Assembly (NCBI GenBank): GCA_947626995.1
Contig: CANQUI010000006.1
Location: 1-57,348 of the forward strand
DNA: 57,348 bases
Source: an uncultured Eisenbergiella sp.
GTDB taxonomy: Bacteria > Bacillota > Clostridia > Lachnospirales > Lachnospiraceae
Reading direction: 5' to 3'
A program made the translations under genes and the position numbers. The number at the start of each line of letters is the position of its first letter. The first letter of the stretch is position 1. Below, piece by piece: positions 16,499 to 26,219 of this stretch. The notes below the pieces were generated by a model that saw only the letters and a list, made by a program, of their open reading frames with translations, made no database searches and was not told the DNA's origin.

Positions 16499-17916
16499 GG
16501 GTATGTCTGATCATCGAAGGCGCATATCCCTATATCCGGGGAGGAATGTCCAACTGGATCCAGCAGCTGATCTGCAGTATGCCGGAGGTGGAGTTTGTGG
16601 TGCAGTCCATCGCCGTGGACCGTTCGGCCAGGCGGGAATTCGCATATGAGATCCCGGAAAACTGCGTGGAGATCGAAGAGATTTATCTGCAGGATGACGA
16701 TTATGTCGGTTCCGGAATTCAGAAAAAGATCCACCTCACCGACGAGGAGTATGAGGCCTTTGAAGGGCTGATCTTTGGAGAAACGGTGGACTGGGAAAGC
16801 CTGTTTCAGTTTTTCGGGAAACGCGAGGTTTCCCTTAACGCGCTGCTTACCGGAAAAGATTTCCTGAGCATGACGCTGAATTATTATCAGAAGAATTTTG
16901 TTTCCATTTCCTTTACCGACTTTTTGTGGAGCATGCGTTCCATGTATATGCCGCTTTTTTCCATTATGAAGAGTCGTCCCATGGAGGCGGATCTGTATCA
17001 TGCGGCGTCTTCGGGATACGCGGGTATTTTGGGGAGCATGCAAAGGGCGCTGTATCACAAGCCGTTTTTGTTATCGGAGCATGGCTTTTATACCAGGGAA
17101 CGGGAGGAGGAGATCATCAAGGCCTCCTGGGTCAAAGGCGTTTATAAGGATCTTTGGATCCGGCAGTTTAAAAAGATCGGCGACTGCAATTACCGGTATG
17201 CGGACCGGGTGACGTCCCTGTACGAGGACGGCAGGCGGATTCAGACGGAAGCGGGATGTCCGGCGGCCAAGACGCTGGTGATTCCAAACGGCATCGATCC
17301 GGAGCGGTTCCGGGATGTGCCCCAAAAGGATCCGTCCGATTCCTTCATCAACATCGGCACGCTGATCCGGATCACGCCCATCAAGGACGTCAAGACGATG
17401 ATCCGCGCCTTTGGGCTGGCAAAAGAGAAGCGCCCGGACTTAAAGCTCTGGATCATGGGCGGATCGGAGGAAGCGCCGGAATACGCGGAAGAATGTAGGA
17501 GCCTGGTCAAAGAGATGGGGATTGCGGACGTGGAGTTTACCGGAACCATCCGTCCCGAGGACTATATCGGAAAGATGGATATGCTGGTGCTGAGCAGTCT
17601 GAGCGAAGGACAGCCGCTTTCCATCCTGGAAGGCTTTACGGCCAGAAAGCCCTTTATTTCCACAAACGTGGGAAACTGCAGAGGGCTGATCGAGGGCGAG
17701 CATGATACCTGGGGACCGGCGGGGATCGTCGTCCCGCTCATGGGCGTTACCTCTCTGGCAAACGCCATGCTGCGTCTGGCCGACGACGCGCAGCTTCGCC
17801 GGCAGATGGGTGAGGTCGGAAGAAAACGGGTAAAGAATTTTTACAACGGCACGGAAATCATGGAACGTTATCGCCGTGTATACGGCGAGATGACGGGCAC
17901 GTCGGGAGAGAAATAA
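16495..17916 (+). CDS. pelF: PelF-like GT4 glycosyltransferase
   Basis: Cytosolic GT4 (GT-B fold) enzyme, 473 residues, the predicted Pel polymerase using a UDP-activated hexosamine. The N-terminus VCLIIEGAYPYIRGGMSNW is the PelF hallmark (EGxYPYxxGGxSxW). A LIRITPIKDVKTMIRAF strand-helix opens the C-terminal domain near residue 290, and the EX7E motif EGQPLSILE lies near residue 371. Length and both motifs fit PelF better than general GT4s. The start ATG overlaps the preceding stop, and PelG begins 1 nt after its TAA. PelF has no membrane segment, so it should be recruited by the PelD/E/G membrane proteins, as in Pseudomonas aeruginosa. Confidence 0.88.
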   Translation: MRVCLIIEGAYPYIRGGMSNWIQQLICSMPEVEFVVQSIAVDRSARREFAYEIPENCVEIEEIYLQDDDYVGSGIQKKIHLTDEEYEAFEGLIFGETVDWESLFQFFGKREVSLNALLTGKDFLSMTLNYYQKNFVSISFTDFLWSMRSMYMPLFSIMKSRPMEADLYHAASSGYAGILGSMQRALYHKPFLLSEHGFYTREREEEIIKASWVKGVYKDLWIRQFKKIGDCNYRYADRVTSLYEDGRRIQTEAGCPAAKTLVIPNGIDPERFRDVPQKDPSDSFINIGTLIRITPIKDVKTMIRAFGLAKEKRPDLKLWIMGGSEEAPEYAEECRSLVKEMGIADVEFTGTIRPEDYIGKMDMLVLSSLSEGQPLSILEGFTARKPFISTNVGNCRGLIEGEHDTWGPAGIVVPLMGVTSLANAMLRLADDAQLRRQMGEVGRKRVKNFYNGTEIMERYRRVYGEMTGTSGEK

Positions 17917-17917
17917 A

Positions 17918-19354
17918 ATGGCTGGGATCGGATTTGAACTCAAAAAAATATATCGGAAAGAAGGAATCTCCAGGGCGCTGATCGGAGCGGGCTACAGCTC
18001 TCTGGTTACGGTGGGGCCGACCCTGTTGGTGATCGGGGTGATCCTGTTTTTGTTCCTGATTCTCGGGATGTCGAAAGTGGGATATGCGCAGAGGGAACTG
18101 CTGTCGACGACCATGCTCTATATCTTCATTTTTTCCGGCGTGTTGACGTCGCCGTTTAATTCCCTCTTTTCCCGTTATCTGGCGGACAAATTTTATCAGA
18201 AGGAATACGACAACATCCTGCCCTCTTATTATGTGGGGGCGGCCATTGTGGGCGCCTGCACGTTTGTCATGGCGGCGCCGGTGCTGCTGTCCATGTATTT
18301 TAGGGGAGGTGTGGATCTGCCTTTCCTTCTGGGCGCCTATGTGATGTGGGTGTCGGTTTCCCTGCTCTTTTTTACCATCACCTATCTGCACGCCACCAAG
18401 GATTATAAAATCGTGGCGCTGTTTTTCGGGATCGGAATGGCGCTTGGCGGGATTGTATCCTGGCTGCTTTCTCATACCGGGCTCTGCGACGTGGTCCATG
18501 CGATCCTCTATGGAATGACGGTCGGATTCTTTTCCATCGCCTTTTCCCAGTTTTCCTATGTCCGCCGCTATTTCGGCGGGAAAGGACAGGACTATACGGA
18601 ATGTCTGCGGTATTTTGGCAGACATTGGAAGCTGTTTGGAACCAACCTGTTTTACGTACTGGGTCTGTATGTGCACAACTTTGTTTTCTGGACCACATCC
18701 ATGCGGCTGGAGGTGGCAAAGACGCTTGTCTGCTGCCCGTCCTATGACATGGCCGTCTGTCTGGCCATGTTTACCAATATCAGCACCACGGTGCTTTTTA
18801 CCATCCTGGCGGAGACGCAGTTCCACGACGCCTATCAGGATTATATGCAGTCCGTAATCGGCGCCGCCTATAATAAGATCCAACTGCAAAAGAGGGCGCT
18901 TTTCCGTACGCTGTCCCAGCAGATGATCCATGTGTTCGCCATACAGATTGCCATCACCAGCGTGCTGTTTTTGGTGGTCATCCTGGCAGGAAGAAACTTT
19001 TTCTCCGCCGCCACCATGGAGATTTATCCGGTGCTGGCGGTAAGCTTTCTGGGTATTTTTATGATGTACGATAACATCGTGTATCTGTATTATTACGAAG
19101 ACGCCACAGGAACGCTGCTGACATCCGTTCTCTTTTTTGCGGGCACCTTTGTGTTTACGCTGCTCTCCCGGCACTTTTCCGCGCCCTATTACGGAATCGG
19201 CGTCTTTTTGGGCATGCTGGTGGGCTGGACGTTCAGTTTCTTCCGGATCCGCTGGGTGGAACGAAACATCGAGGGGCTGATCTATTGCCGGTATAAGCTC
19301 GTCGCCACCATGAAATCCTCCGTCAAAGGCGAGACGGTATATAAGAAAGCATGA
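17918..19354 (+). CDS. pelG: PelG-like polysaccharide transporter
   Basis: 478-residue polytopic protein with about twelve helices, related to the MOP flippase superfamily. The N-terminus MAGIGFELKKIYRKEGISR is the diagnostic PelG start (MAGIGFxLxK). Loops such as TYLHATKDYKIVALFFGIG and FWTTSMRLEVAKTL fit that family. PelG is thought to carry the growing Pel chain made by PelF across the membrane. Length is normal. The gene starts 1 nt after pelF's stop with GGGAGA upstream and overlaps the next glycosyltransferase by ATGA, so the extra transferases are translationally tied to the Pel core. Confidence 0.88.
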   Translation: MAGIGFELKKIYRKEGISRALIGAGYSSLVTVGPTLLVIGVILFLFLILGMSKVGYAQRELLSTTMLYIFIFSGVLTSPFNSLFSRYLADKFYQKEYDNILPSYYVGAAIVGACTFVMAAPVLLSMYFRGGVDLPFLLGAYVMWVSVSLLFFTITYLHATKDYKIVALFFGIGMALGGIVSWLLSHTGLCDVVHAILYGMTVGFFSIAFSQFSYVRRYFGGKGQDYTECLRYFGRHWKLFGTNLFYVLGLYVHNFVFWTTSMRLEVAKTLVCCPSYDMAVCLAMFTNISTTVLFTILAETQFHDAYQDYMQSVIGAAYNKIQLQKRALFRTLSQQMIHVFAIQIAITSVLFLVVILAGRNFFSAATMEIYPVLAVSFLGIFMMYDNIVYLYYYEDATGTLLTSVLFFAGTFVFTLLSRHFSAPYYGIGVFLGMLVGWTFSFFRIRWVERNIEGLIYCRYKLVATMKSSVKGETVYKKA

Positions 19355-20457
19355 AGCCGGGGTTTCTGATCGGAAATATGCGCAGTCCGGGCGGTACGGA
19401 GCGGGTGCTTTGTTCCGTGGCAAACGGGCTTTTGCAAAGAGGATACGAGCCGGTCGTGATCAGCATGTGGGGAGAAGGAGAGGCCGCCTTTGTATTGGAT
19501 GAAAAAATCCGTCAGTACCGGCTGGCGGCCCAATACCCGCACGGGATTTTGGCGAACCTGAAAAACATCGCGGCCCTGTATCGGATCGTGCGAAAAGAAC
19601 GGATCACGGTGCTGGTGGACGTGGATCTGATCCTGACGTTTTACAGTCTGCCGGTGAAGATTTTAAGACCGGGATTAAAGCGGATCGCCTGGGAGCATTT
19701 CAATTATTATTATCAGTTCCGGAAAAACAATCGGATCCGGCGGTTGGCCATGCGGCTTGCCGCCGCGTTTTCCGACGCGCTGGTGGTACTGTCCAAAGAG
19801 GATATGGGCTACTATGCCGACCATCTTTCCATCCGGGGACTCCTCTGTCAGATTTACAATCCCAATCCCTATGAGAACGTGACGGATACGGGAAAGGAAG
19901 AAAAACTGATCTTTGCCGCCGGACGGCTGACCAGGGCGAAGGGATTTGATCTTTTGCTGGAAAGCTGGGCGCTTTTGGAAAAAGATTTTCCGGACTGGAA
20001 CCTGGTCATAGCGGGCAGCGGCGAAGAGGAAGCAGCGCTTAAGGCGTACGCCCAAAAAAAAGGGCTGCGCAGGGTCACGTTCGCCGGGCTGGTGCGGGAG
20101 ATGGAGGCCTGGTACCGAAGGAGCGCCTTTTTTGTCCTGCCGTCCCGCTATGAGGGCTTTGGCATGGTTCTGGTGGAGGCCATGGCGCACGCAAGGCCCG
20201 TGATCAGCTACGCCTGTAAGGCGGGGCCTTCGGACATCGTGACGGATGGAACGGACGGCTTTCTGGTGCCCGAAGGGGACCCGGTGGAATTTGCCAAAGG
20301 GATGCGCCGTCTGATGGAATCCGAGCCGCTGCGAAAAGAAATGGGAAAGCACGCAAAAAGATCCGTGGAACGCTTCGAACTGGGAAAGATCCTGGATCGT
20401 TGGGAGGATCTGCTGGGGATGGTGAGCCATGAACCTGTTGGTGACATTAAACGATAA
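19351..20457 (+). CDS. GT4 family glycosyltransferase
   Basis: 368-residue GT-B enzyme. The N-terminal acceptor domain starts with GFLIGNMRSPGGTERVL (the GGTERV turn typical of GT4). The C-terminal donor domain starts near residue 185 (LIFAAGRLTRAKGFDLLLESW) and carries the EX7E motif EGFGMVLVE near residue 267, followed by AMAHARPVISY. These motifs predict a retaining transferase using a nucleotide-activated sugar; the sugar cannot be read. It overlaps pelG by 4 nt at the start and the following GT8 gene by 29 nt at the end, an unusually deep overlap that implies coupled translation. Confidence 0.87.
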   Translation: MKPGFLIGNMRSPGGTERVLCSVANGLLQRGYEPVVISMWGEGEAAFVLDEKIRQYRLAAQYPHGILANLKNIAALYRIVRKERITVLVDVDLILTFYSLPVKILRPGLKRIAWEHFNYYYQFRKNNRIRRLAMRLAAAFSDALVVLSKEDMGYYADHLSIRGLLCQIYNPNPYENVTDTGKEEKLIFAAGRLTRAKGFDLLLESWALLEKDFPDWNLVIAGSGEEEAALKAYAQKKGLRRVTFAGLVREMEAWYRRSAFFVLPSRYEGFGMVLVEAMAHARPVISYACKAGPSDIVTDGTDGFLVPEGDPVEFAKGMRRLMESEPLRKEMGKHAKRSVERFELGKILDRWEDLLGMVSHEPVGDIKR

Positions 20458-21346
20458 TTACATACGGCCGTTATTTGTCATGCTGGATTCCCTGTTCGCC
20501 CATGAAAAGACGCCGATGAACATCTATCTGTTCTATTCTGATGTTTCGCAGGAAAACAGGGAGCGCCTAAACGAGTATATCCGCAGCCGGGGCTGCTCTT
20601 TTTTCCCGATTTTGATCGACAAAAAGGCGTTTCAAAACGCTCCCGTCTTTCGCTATTTTACCCGGGAAATGTATTACCGTCTTCTTTGCGGCGTCTATCT
20701 GCCAAAGGATCAGGATCGGGTTCTGTATCTGGATCCGGATATTCTGATCCGGGGTCCGATCCGTCCCTTTTACGAGACGGCGTTTCAGGGACGGATGCTG
20801 GCGGGGGTGGCCGATCATGCCATTAACTCCATGCTGCGGGAGAAAAAGAAGGCCATCGGGTTTTTGGAGGAAGAAATTTACATCAATTCCGGCGTGCTGC
20901 TTTTCAATCTCCGGCGGATGCGAAACGAGTTTTCGCTGGAGGCTTTTATCGGCATGTTGGAGCGCTATGGGCAGGCGGTGTCCTATCCGGATCAGGATAT
21001 GATCAACCTCTATTTCCGCGGGGAAATTACCTTCGGCGACAGAATGTACAATTACAATACGGGCTACGGCTCCATACGGGGGATGCTCGGCCATGCGCTG
21101 GGATTTGACAAAGAGGCGAAAAAGGCCGTGATCGTACATTTTATGGGGGCCTCCAAGCCCTGGCAGCCGGCCTATTACGGAAAGTTCTTTTTTGAATATT
21201 ATGGGTATCTCAGACGCCGGCTTACCGCCTCAGAGAAGGTTCGGTTTTTCTTCAAACCGTTTTATGTGGCGGGCCGGATGGGCGAAGCGCTGCTTCGCTG
21301 TTTGAAAAAAGGCGCGGCAGGAAGAGAGAAGGGGGCGCAGGCTTGA
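20429..21346 (+). CDS. GT8 family glycosyltransferase
   Basis: 305-residue GT-A fold retaining transferase of family GT8 (LgtC/GatL-like), which uses UDP-glucose or UDP-galactose. Evidence: N-terminal LLVTLNDNYIRPLFVML, the TREMYYRLL helix, the metal-binding DxD in VLYLDPDILI near residue 100, INSGVLLFNL near residue 152 and the PDQDMINLY segment near residue 192. The C-terminal VIVHFMGASKPW motif holds the third metal ligand. A basic C-terminal helix suggests membrane-surface attachment. The ATG lies inside the end of the preceding GT4. A paralogue occurs at 26185-27108; they share all motifs but differ in the linking segments. Confidence 0.9.
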   Translation: MNLLVTLNDNYIRPLFVMLDSLFAHEKTPMNIYLFYSDVSQENRERLNEYIRSRGCSFFPILIDKKAFQNAPVFRYFTREMYYRLLCGVYLPKDQDRVLYLDPDILIRGPIRPFYETAFQGRMLAGVADHAINSMLREKKKAIGFLEEEIYINSGVLLFNLRRMRNEFSLEAFIGMLERYGQAVSYPDQDMINLYFRGEITFGDRMYNYNTGYGSIRGMLGHALGFDKEAKKAVIVHFMGASKPWQPAYYGKFFFEYYGYLRRRLTASEKVRFFFKPFYVAGRMGEALLRCLKKGAAGREKGAQA

Positions 21347-21381
21347 AAAATGAGGCGGAACGCTCCGGAATGGAGAAAACG

Positions 21382-22260
21382 ATGAAAAAAGTAAGTGTGA
21401 TTATTCCGGCGTACAACGAAAGCCGGGGGATCGGCCAAACGCTGCAGGAGCTGACGGAAAACGTAGATTTGGAGGAAACGGAAATCATCGTGGTCAACGA
21501 CGGCTCCACAGACAATACGGCGGATATTGTGAGCGGATTTCCCCAGGTAAGGCTGATCAGTCATAAGAAAAATAAGGGATACGGCACGGCCATCCGCACC
21601 GGCGTCAGAAACGCGCAGGGAGAAATTGTGGTCTGGTATGATTCGGACGGGCAGCATCGGCCGGAGGATCTGCATCGGGTCGTAAAGGAGATGGTGGATC
21701 ATAATCTGGACTATTGCATCGGCGTTCGTTCGGAAGGCTCCCATGTGGAAAAGACCAGGGTTTTGGGGAAAATGATCCTGCGGCTGATCCTGTGGATCTT
21801 TACCAGACAAAAGATCATGGATTTTAACTCGGGGCTGCGGGCGTTTAAGCGCTCCATCCTGATCCGGTATCTGGGTCTGCTGCCCAGACGCTTCGGCGCC
21901 TCCACGGTCACCACCATTCTGATGCAGGAGGAGGATTATACCGGAGGCGAGGTGCCCATTGTGACAAGAAAGCGGGTGGGCAAAAGTTCCGTGCGTCAGT
22001 TCCGGGACGGATTCCGCACCATCGGCCTGATCCTGAACGTGATTCTTTTGTTCCATCCCCTGCGCCTGTACGGAAGCCTGGGCGGGATTCTGGCTGTTTC
22101 GGGTCTCTTTTACGGCCTCCTGCGCGCCCTGATGTGGCACAAGGGCATCCCCGTGCTGGCCGCCGTGATGATCCTGTGCGGCGCGCAGCTGTTTTGTTTC
22201 GGCCTGCTTTCTCACCAGATCAACAGTGTGAGATACGCCATCGGCAGAGACGATCGGTAA
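21382..22260 (+). CDS. GT2 transferase, polyprenyl-phosphate sugar synthase-like
   Basis: 292 residues: an N-terminal GT2 domain with KVSVIIPAYNESRGIG, the VVNDGSTD metal motif and YDSDGQHRPED (DxD), as in dolichyl-phosphate mannose/undecaprenyl-phosphate glucose synthases. Two C-terminal membrane helices follow (about 215-280). Such enzymes put a sugar on undecaprenyl phosphate, the donor used by GT-C enzymes outside the membrane, which would suit the GT-C-like protein encoded at 12503. That pairing is inference. The ATG at 21382 has GGAG six nt upstream; ATG 21370 and a TTG at 21343 overlapping the previous stop are alternatives adding 4 or 13 residues. Confidence 0.85.
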   Translation: MKKVSVIIPAYNESRGIGQTLQELTENVDLEETEIIVVNDGSTDNTADIVSGFPQVRLISHKKNKGYGTAIRTGVRNAQGEIVVWYDSDGQHRPEDLHRVVKEMVDHNLDYCIGVRSEGSHVEKTRVLGKMILRLILWIFTRQKIMDFNSGLRAFKRSILIRYLGLLPRRFGASTVTTILMQEEDYTGGEVPIVTRKRVGKSSVRQFRDGFRTIGLILNVILLFHPLRLYGSLGGILAVSGLFYGLLRALMWHKGIPVLAAVMILCGAQLFCFGLLSHQINSVRYAIGRDDR

Positions 22261-22270
22261 GGAGGAGAAA

Positions 22271-23485
22271 ATGAAAAAAAAGATCCTTTTTGTGATAAAC
22301 ACCATGGGAAGGGCGGGAGCGGAAAACTGTCTCATGACCATGCTCAAATATATGGATAAGGAAACCTATGAGATCTCCCTGTTTTCCGTGATCAACCGCG
22401 GGGAGATGTTTACAAAGGTTCCGTCGGGCGTGCGGATTTTAAACGAGCATCCCTGCGCCAGGTCCGTTTTGGACCGGGAGGCCAAACGGGATCTGACCAG
22501 GATGATTTTAAAAAACGGGATCCTCGGCGGATATTTTTTCCGGGACGCGCGGTATCTTTGGGAGATGCTTTCCTGGCAGAAAAAACAGGGAAAGCTCCAG
22601 TTTAAAAATCTGTTCTGGAAGCTGTGCGCCCAAAGCGCGCCCCCGCTGGAGGAGACCTATGATCTTGCCGTCGCTTACATACAGGGAGCGGCGACCTATT
22701 ATGTGATGGATCGTGTGCGGGCGAAAAAAAAGATTGCTTTTTTCCATAATGAGTTTCTGCCCAGCGGCTATTGTCCAAAACTGGAGCGGCCCTATTATGA
22801 GCGGGCGGACCGGATTTACTGCGTCTCCGAAAGTATTCGCGCACATTTTGCCGACATCTATCCGGATATGGCAAAAAAGACGGAGGTGTTTTACAATCTT
22901 CTGGATGCGGACGCAATCCGGCAAAAAGCGCGGGAGGATACCGGCGTGTTTTCCGCGCTTTCCCAAAGCGGAAACGAGATCCGCCTGCTGACGGTGGCGC
23001 GGCTGGCTTTCCTCAAGGGGCTGGATCTGGCTGTGCCGGCGCTGGACAGATTGAAAAAGAAGGGGTATCCGGTCACCTGGTACGTGGTGGGAGACGGGCC
23101 CGAGCGGCAGAAGCTCCTGCGGCTGATCGCCCAATACGGTCTGGAGGATTCCTTTCTCCTTTTGGGGGCAAAAGAGAACCCGTATCCGTATATTGCCTCC
23201 TGCGATATTTATGTGCAGCCCAGCCGGTACGAGGGGTGCTGTACGGCGATCTCCGAGGCGGTCATTTTGGGCAGGCCCGTAATTGCGGCGGACTGCGACG
23301 GCAACCGGGAACAGCTGGGACGATATGGGACGGGAATCCTGGTCAGCCCCGACCCGGACGGGATCGCGGAAGGGATCCAAAGATTCTGTGAGGATCGGGG
23401 ACTGCTCAAACAGATGGCAGAGCAGGCAGGCCTGGAGAATTTCGAACCCTACGGCCCGCTGCAGCGGATCTATCAGTTTGCGTAG
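22271..23485 (+). CDS. GT4 family glycosyltransferase
   Basis: 404-residue GT-B protein. The N-terminus ILFVINTMGRAGAENCLMTML is the acceptor-domain glycine loop, and the donor domain begins near residue 238 (LLTVARLAFLKGLDLAV). The EX7E motif is EGCCTAISE near residue 318, then ILGRPVIAADCDGNREQL. The Cys-Cys inside EX7E, where Phe-Gly is common, is unusual but leaves both Glu in place. Ribosome site AAGGAGGAG lies directly before the ATG, 10 nt after the GT2 stop. A role in assembling or decorating the exported glycan is inferred from position. Confidence 0.87.
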   Translation: MKKKILFVINTMGRAGAENCLMTMLKYMDKETYEISLFSVINRGEMFTKVPSGVRILNEHPCARSVLDREAKRDLTRMILKNGILGGYFFRDARYLWEMLSWQKKQGKLQFKNLFWKLCAQSAPPLEETYDLAVAYIQGAATYYVMDRVRAKKKIAFFHNEFLPSGYCPKLERPYYERADRIYCVSESIRAHFADIYPDMAKKTEVFYNLLDADAIRQKAREDTGVFSALSQSGNEIRLLTVARLAFLKGLDLAVPALDRLKKKGYPVTWYVVGDGPERQKLLRLIAQYGLEDSFLLLGAKENPYPYIASCDIYVQPSRYEGCCTAISEAVILGRPVIAADCDGNREQLGRYGTGILVSPDPDGIAEGIQRFCEDRGLLKQMAEQAGLENFEPYGPLQRIYQFA

Positions 23486-23504
23486 CGCAAAGAGGAAGGA
23501 AACG

Positions 23505-26219
23505 ATGAAAAAGCTTATCTGGTGTATGGCGGCGGTCTGCCTTCTTTCCCTCCTGCCGGCTGCGTATCCCGTCCGGGCGGCGGAAAAAACGGTGACCATC
23601 CGCGTTCATTATTTTCGATATCAGCAGGATTATGAAAACTGGAGCCTGTGGCTGTGGGAGCCGGGGAGCGACGGAAAGGAATATCCGCTGGTTTGGCATC
23701 CGGACCGGGGCTGGGCGCTGGCCGAGGCAGAGCTTACCACGGACCAAAATCAGGCGGGCATTTTGCTCAAATACGGGAACTGGGAAAAAAAGGATACCAA
23801 TGACGACCGGTTTTTGGATCTTTCTCTGGCCAAGGACGGACAACTGGACGTATATCTTATCGAGGCGGAGGAGACCGTTTATTATACGGAAGAAGAAATC
23901 AGCGGCCAAAAAAGAGTGGTGCGCTGTGCCTATGACGATCTGCAGCAGGTTTCGTTCCAATTATACTGCCCGAATACCACGGAAGAAGAGATCCGGCGGC
24001 AGGGCGTCTATGTACAAGAGCCGGACGGCAGCAGGAGCAGGCTGTCTTTGCTCGAACTGAACCGGGACCAAAATCTCATCACAGGAACCGGCAGACTGGA
24101 TCAGCCGGCGGATCTTTCGGCAGGCGGCGTCCTTTCCCTGGAAGGGTTCGATGCCAAAACCATCGCCATGGGAAATGTGTTTTCCACGCCCGGTTTTGAA
24201 AAAGCCTACTGTTACAGCGGCGATGATCTGGGAGCCGTCTATGGCAGGGAGGCCACCGCTTTCCGCGTCTGGGCGCCCACCGCGTCCCAAGTGACGTTAA
24301 ACCTCTATGAGACCGGGGACGGGGACGACCTTTTGGCCACCCATCCCATGACGCGCGCCGAAGGGGGGACCTGGTATCTGGAACTTCCCGGCGACTGGAA
24401 CGGCGTCTATTATACGTATGCCGTAACCGTGGCCCAAAAGACGCAGGAGGCGGTGGATCCCTATGCCAAAGCCTGCGGGGTAGACGGGCAGCGGGGGATG
24501 GTGATCGATCTGGAAAAGACCGATCCGGAAGGCTTTGCAGAGGAAGAAAAACCGCCCCTTTCTTCTTTTTCCGATATTATCCTGTATGAGATGAGCGTCC
24601 GCGATTATACGGCGGATCCGGGCTCGGGCGTGACGCAAAAGGGGAAATACCTGGGCCTGACCGAGGAGGGGACCGTGAACGAAAACGGGGATCCCACGGG
24701 GCTGGACTATCTGGGCGAACTGGGGGTCACCCATGTACATTTGCTGCCCACCCAGGACTTTGCGGGCATCGAGGAAAAAACCCCGGCGGATGCCTACAAC
24801 TGGGGCTACAATCCTCAGAATTATAATGTGCCGGAAGGCTCCTATTCTACGGATCCGTATCAGGGGCAGGTCCGGGTCCGGGAATACAAACAGATGGTGC
24901 AGAGCCTTCATCAAAAGGGCCTTCGGGTGGTGATGGACGTAGTCTACAATCATACCTATGAAACGGAACAATCCAATTTCAACAAGATCGTACCGGGCTA
25001 TTATTACCGGATGACGGAGGAGGGTACGTATTCCAACGGCTCCGCCTGCGGGAACGAAATTGCCACGGAACGGGCCATGGCGCGAAAGTTTATTCTGGAT
25101 TCCGTGACGTATTGGGCGGAGGAATATCATGTGGACGGATTCCGGTTTGACCTGATGGGACTGATCGATCTGGAAACCATGCGCCTGATCCGGGAGAAGC
25201 TGGATGCCATAGACCGCAGCATTTTTATCTATGGAGAAGGCTGGACGGGCGGGGAAAGTTCCAGCACGGTTCCCATGGCGGAATCGCAAAACGCCCGGAA
25301 CATGCCCGGGATCGCCGTCTTTTCCAACGTGTTTCGCAACGGCGTGCAAAATTACGTAAGCGGGTTTTTGGACGGCGACGGGGCCAAAAACTCCGTGCTG
25401 TTTGGGCTGGTGGCCGCCACGCAAAACGAGATCACCGCAAAGACGATGGGAAGCTGGACGGAATCGCCGGATCAGTGTATCAATTATGCGTCCTGCCATG
25501 ACGGATACACGCTGTGGGATCTGATCCGTCAGAACTGTCAGAATGAGTCAGAGGAGAACTGGAGAAAGCGAAACAAGCTGTCCGCCGCCATTGTGATGAC
25601 CGTTCAGGGGATTCCTTTTATCCAGTCGGGAGAGGAGCTGCTGCGCAGCAAGACCGCGCCGGAAAAGGAAGGGCGCATTTATAGCAATTCCTATATGGCC
25701 GGGGATGAGGTGAACGCGATTTGCTGGGACAGCGAAACCAGGGAGCGGGAGATTCTGGAATATTATAAGGGGCTGATGGCCTTCCGGAAAATCCATCCCG
25801 GCCTGACCTGTGAAAGCGCGCAGGAGCTGGAAGCCCGCCTGAAGCTGCAGCAGGACGCGCCGGAAAATGTGATCGCCTATGCGGTGAAGGAACACAAAAA
25901 TCTGTTTTTGGAAAATACGCTCTATGTCATATACAATCCGAATCCCACCGCCTGTTCCATGCCTCTTCCGAAAGGGAAATGGAACGTATATATCGACGGC
26001 GAAAACGCCGGCACGCAGATCCTGCGTACGATGCAGGGCGGCCAACCGTTTGATGTTGCGGCCCTGAGCGCGCTTGTGATGGTCCGCACCACCCCCCGCC
26101 GGGAGACGCTGGGCGCGATATCTGTTCTGGCGCTGCTTTTGCTGATTCTGGCGCTGCCGGTTCGAAGAAAGGAGAGAAGACGGCGTGACATCAAAAATGA
26201 ACGTGCTGGTAACGTTTGA
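23505..26219 (+). CDS. pulA: Membrane-anchored type I pullulanase (GH13)
   Basis: 904-residue extracellular debranching enzyme cutting alpha-1,6 links in alpha-glucans. Order: signal peptide (MKKLIWCMAAVCLLSLLPAA), a CBM41/PUD-like domain (about 25-120), a CBM48-like domain (about 230-330), the GH13 barrel, and a C-terminal membrane helix (about 865-885) followed by a basic tail. The pullulanase signature appears as YNWGYNP (usually YNWGYDP). GH13 regions: DVVYNHTY, GFRFDLMG (nucleophile Asp549), YGEGW (acid/base Glu578) and SCHDG (Asp666), with spacings normal for type I pullulanases. ATG 23505 follows AGGAAGGA. An alpha-glucan debrancher inside a glycan-export operon is notable. No LPXTG motif; anchoring is by the C-terminal helix. 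Confidence 0.9.
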   Translation: MKKLIWCMAAVCLLSLLPAAYPVRAAEKTVTIRVHYFRYQQDYENWSLWLWEPGSDGKEYPLVWHPDRGWALAEAELTTDQNQAGILLKYGNWEKKDTNDDRFLDLSLAKDGQLDVYLIEAEETVYYTEEEISGQKRVVRCAYDDLQQVSFQLYCPNTTEEEIRRQGVYVQEPDGSRSRLSLLELNRDQNLITGTGRLDQPADLSAGGVLSLEGFDAKTIAMGNVFSTPGFEKAYCYSGDDLGAVYGREATAFRVWAPTASQVTLNLYETGDGDDLLATHPMTRAEGGTWYLELPGDWNGVYYTYAVTVAQKTQEAVDPYAKACGVDGQRGMVIDLEKTDPEGFAEEEKPPLSSFSDIILYEMSVRDYTADPGSGVTQKGKYLGLTEEGTVNENGDPTGLDYLGELGVTHVHLLPTQDFAGIEEKTPADAYNWGYNPQNYNVPEGSYSTDPYQGQVRVREYKQMVQSLHQKGLRVVMDVVYNHTYETEQSNFNKIVPGYYYRMTEEGTYSNGSACGNEIATERAMARKFILDSVTYWAEEYHVDGFRFDLMGLIDLETMRLIREKLDAIDRSIFIYGEGWTGGESSSTVPMAESQNARNMPGIAVFSNVFRNGVQNYVSGFLDGDGAKNSVLFGLVAATQNEITAKTMGSWTESPDQCINYASCHDGYTLWDLIRQNCQNESEENWRKRNKLSAAIVMTVQGIPFIQSGEELLRSKTAPEKEGRIYSNSYMAGDEVNAICWDSETREREILEYYKGLMAFRKIHPGLTCESAQELEARLKLQQDAPENVIAYAVKEHKNLFLENTLYVIYNPNPTACSMPLPKGKWNVYIDGENAGTQILRTMQGGQPFDVAALSALVMVRTTPRRETLGAISVLALLLLILALPVRRKERRRRDIKNERAGNV

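Noticed and set aside
24297-25499. 400-codon minus-strand open frame within the pullulanase
   Set aside because: Shadow frame opposite the GH13 barrel; no ribosome site or recognisable domain.
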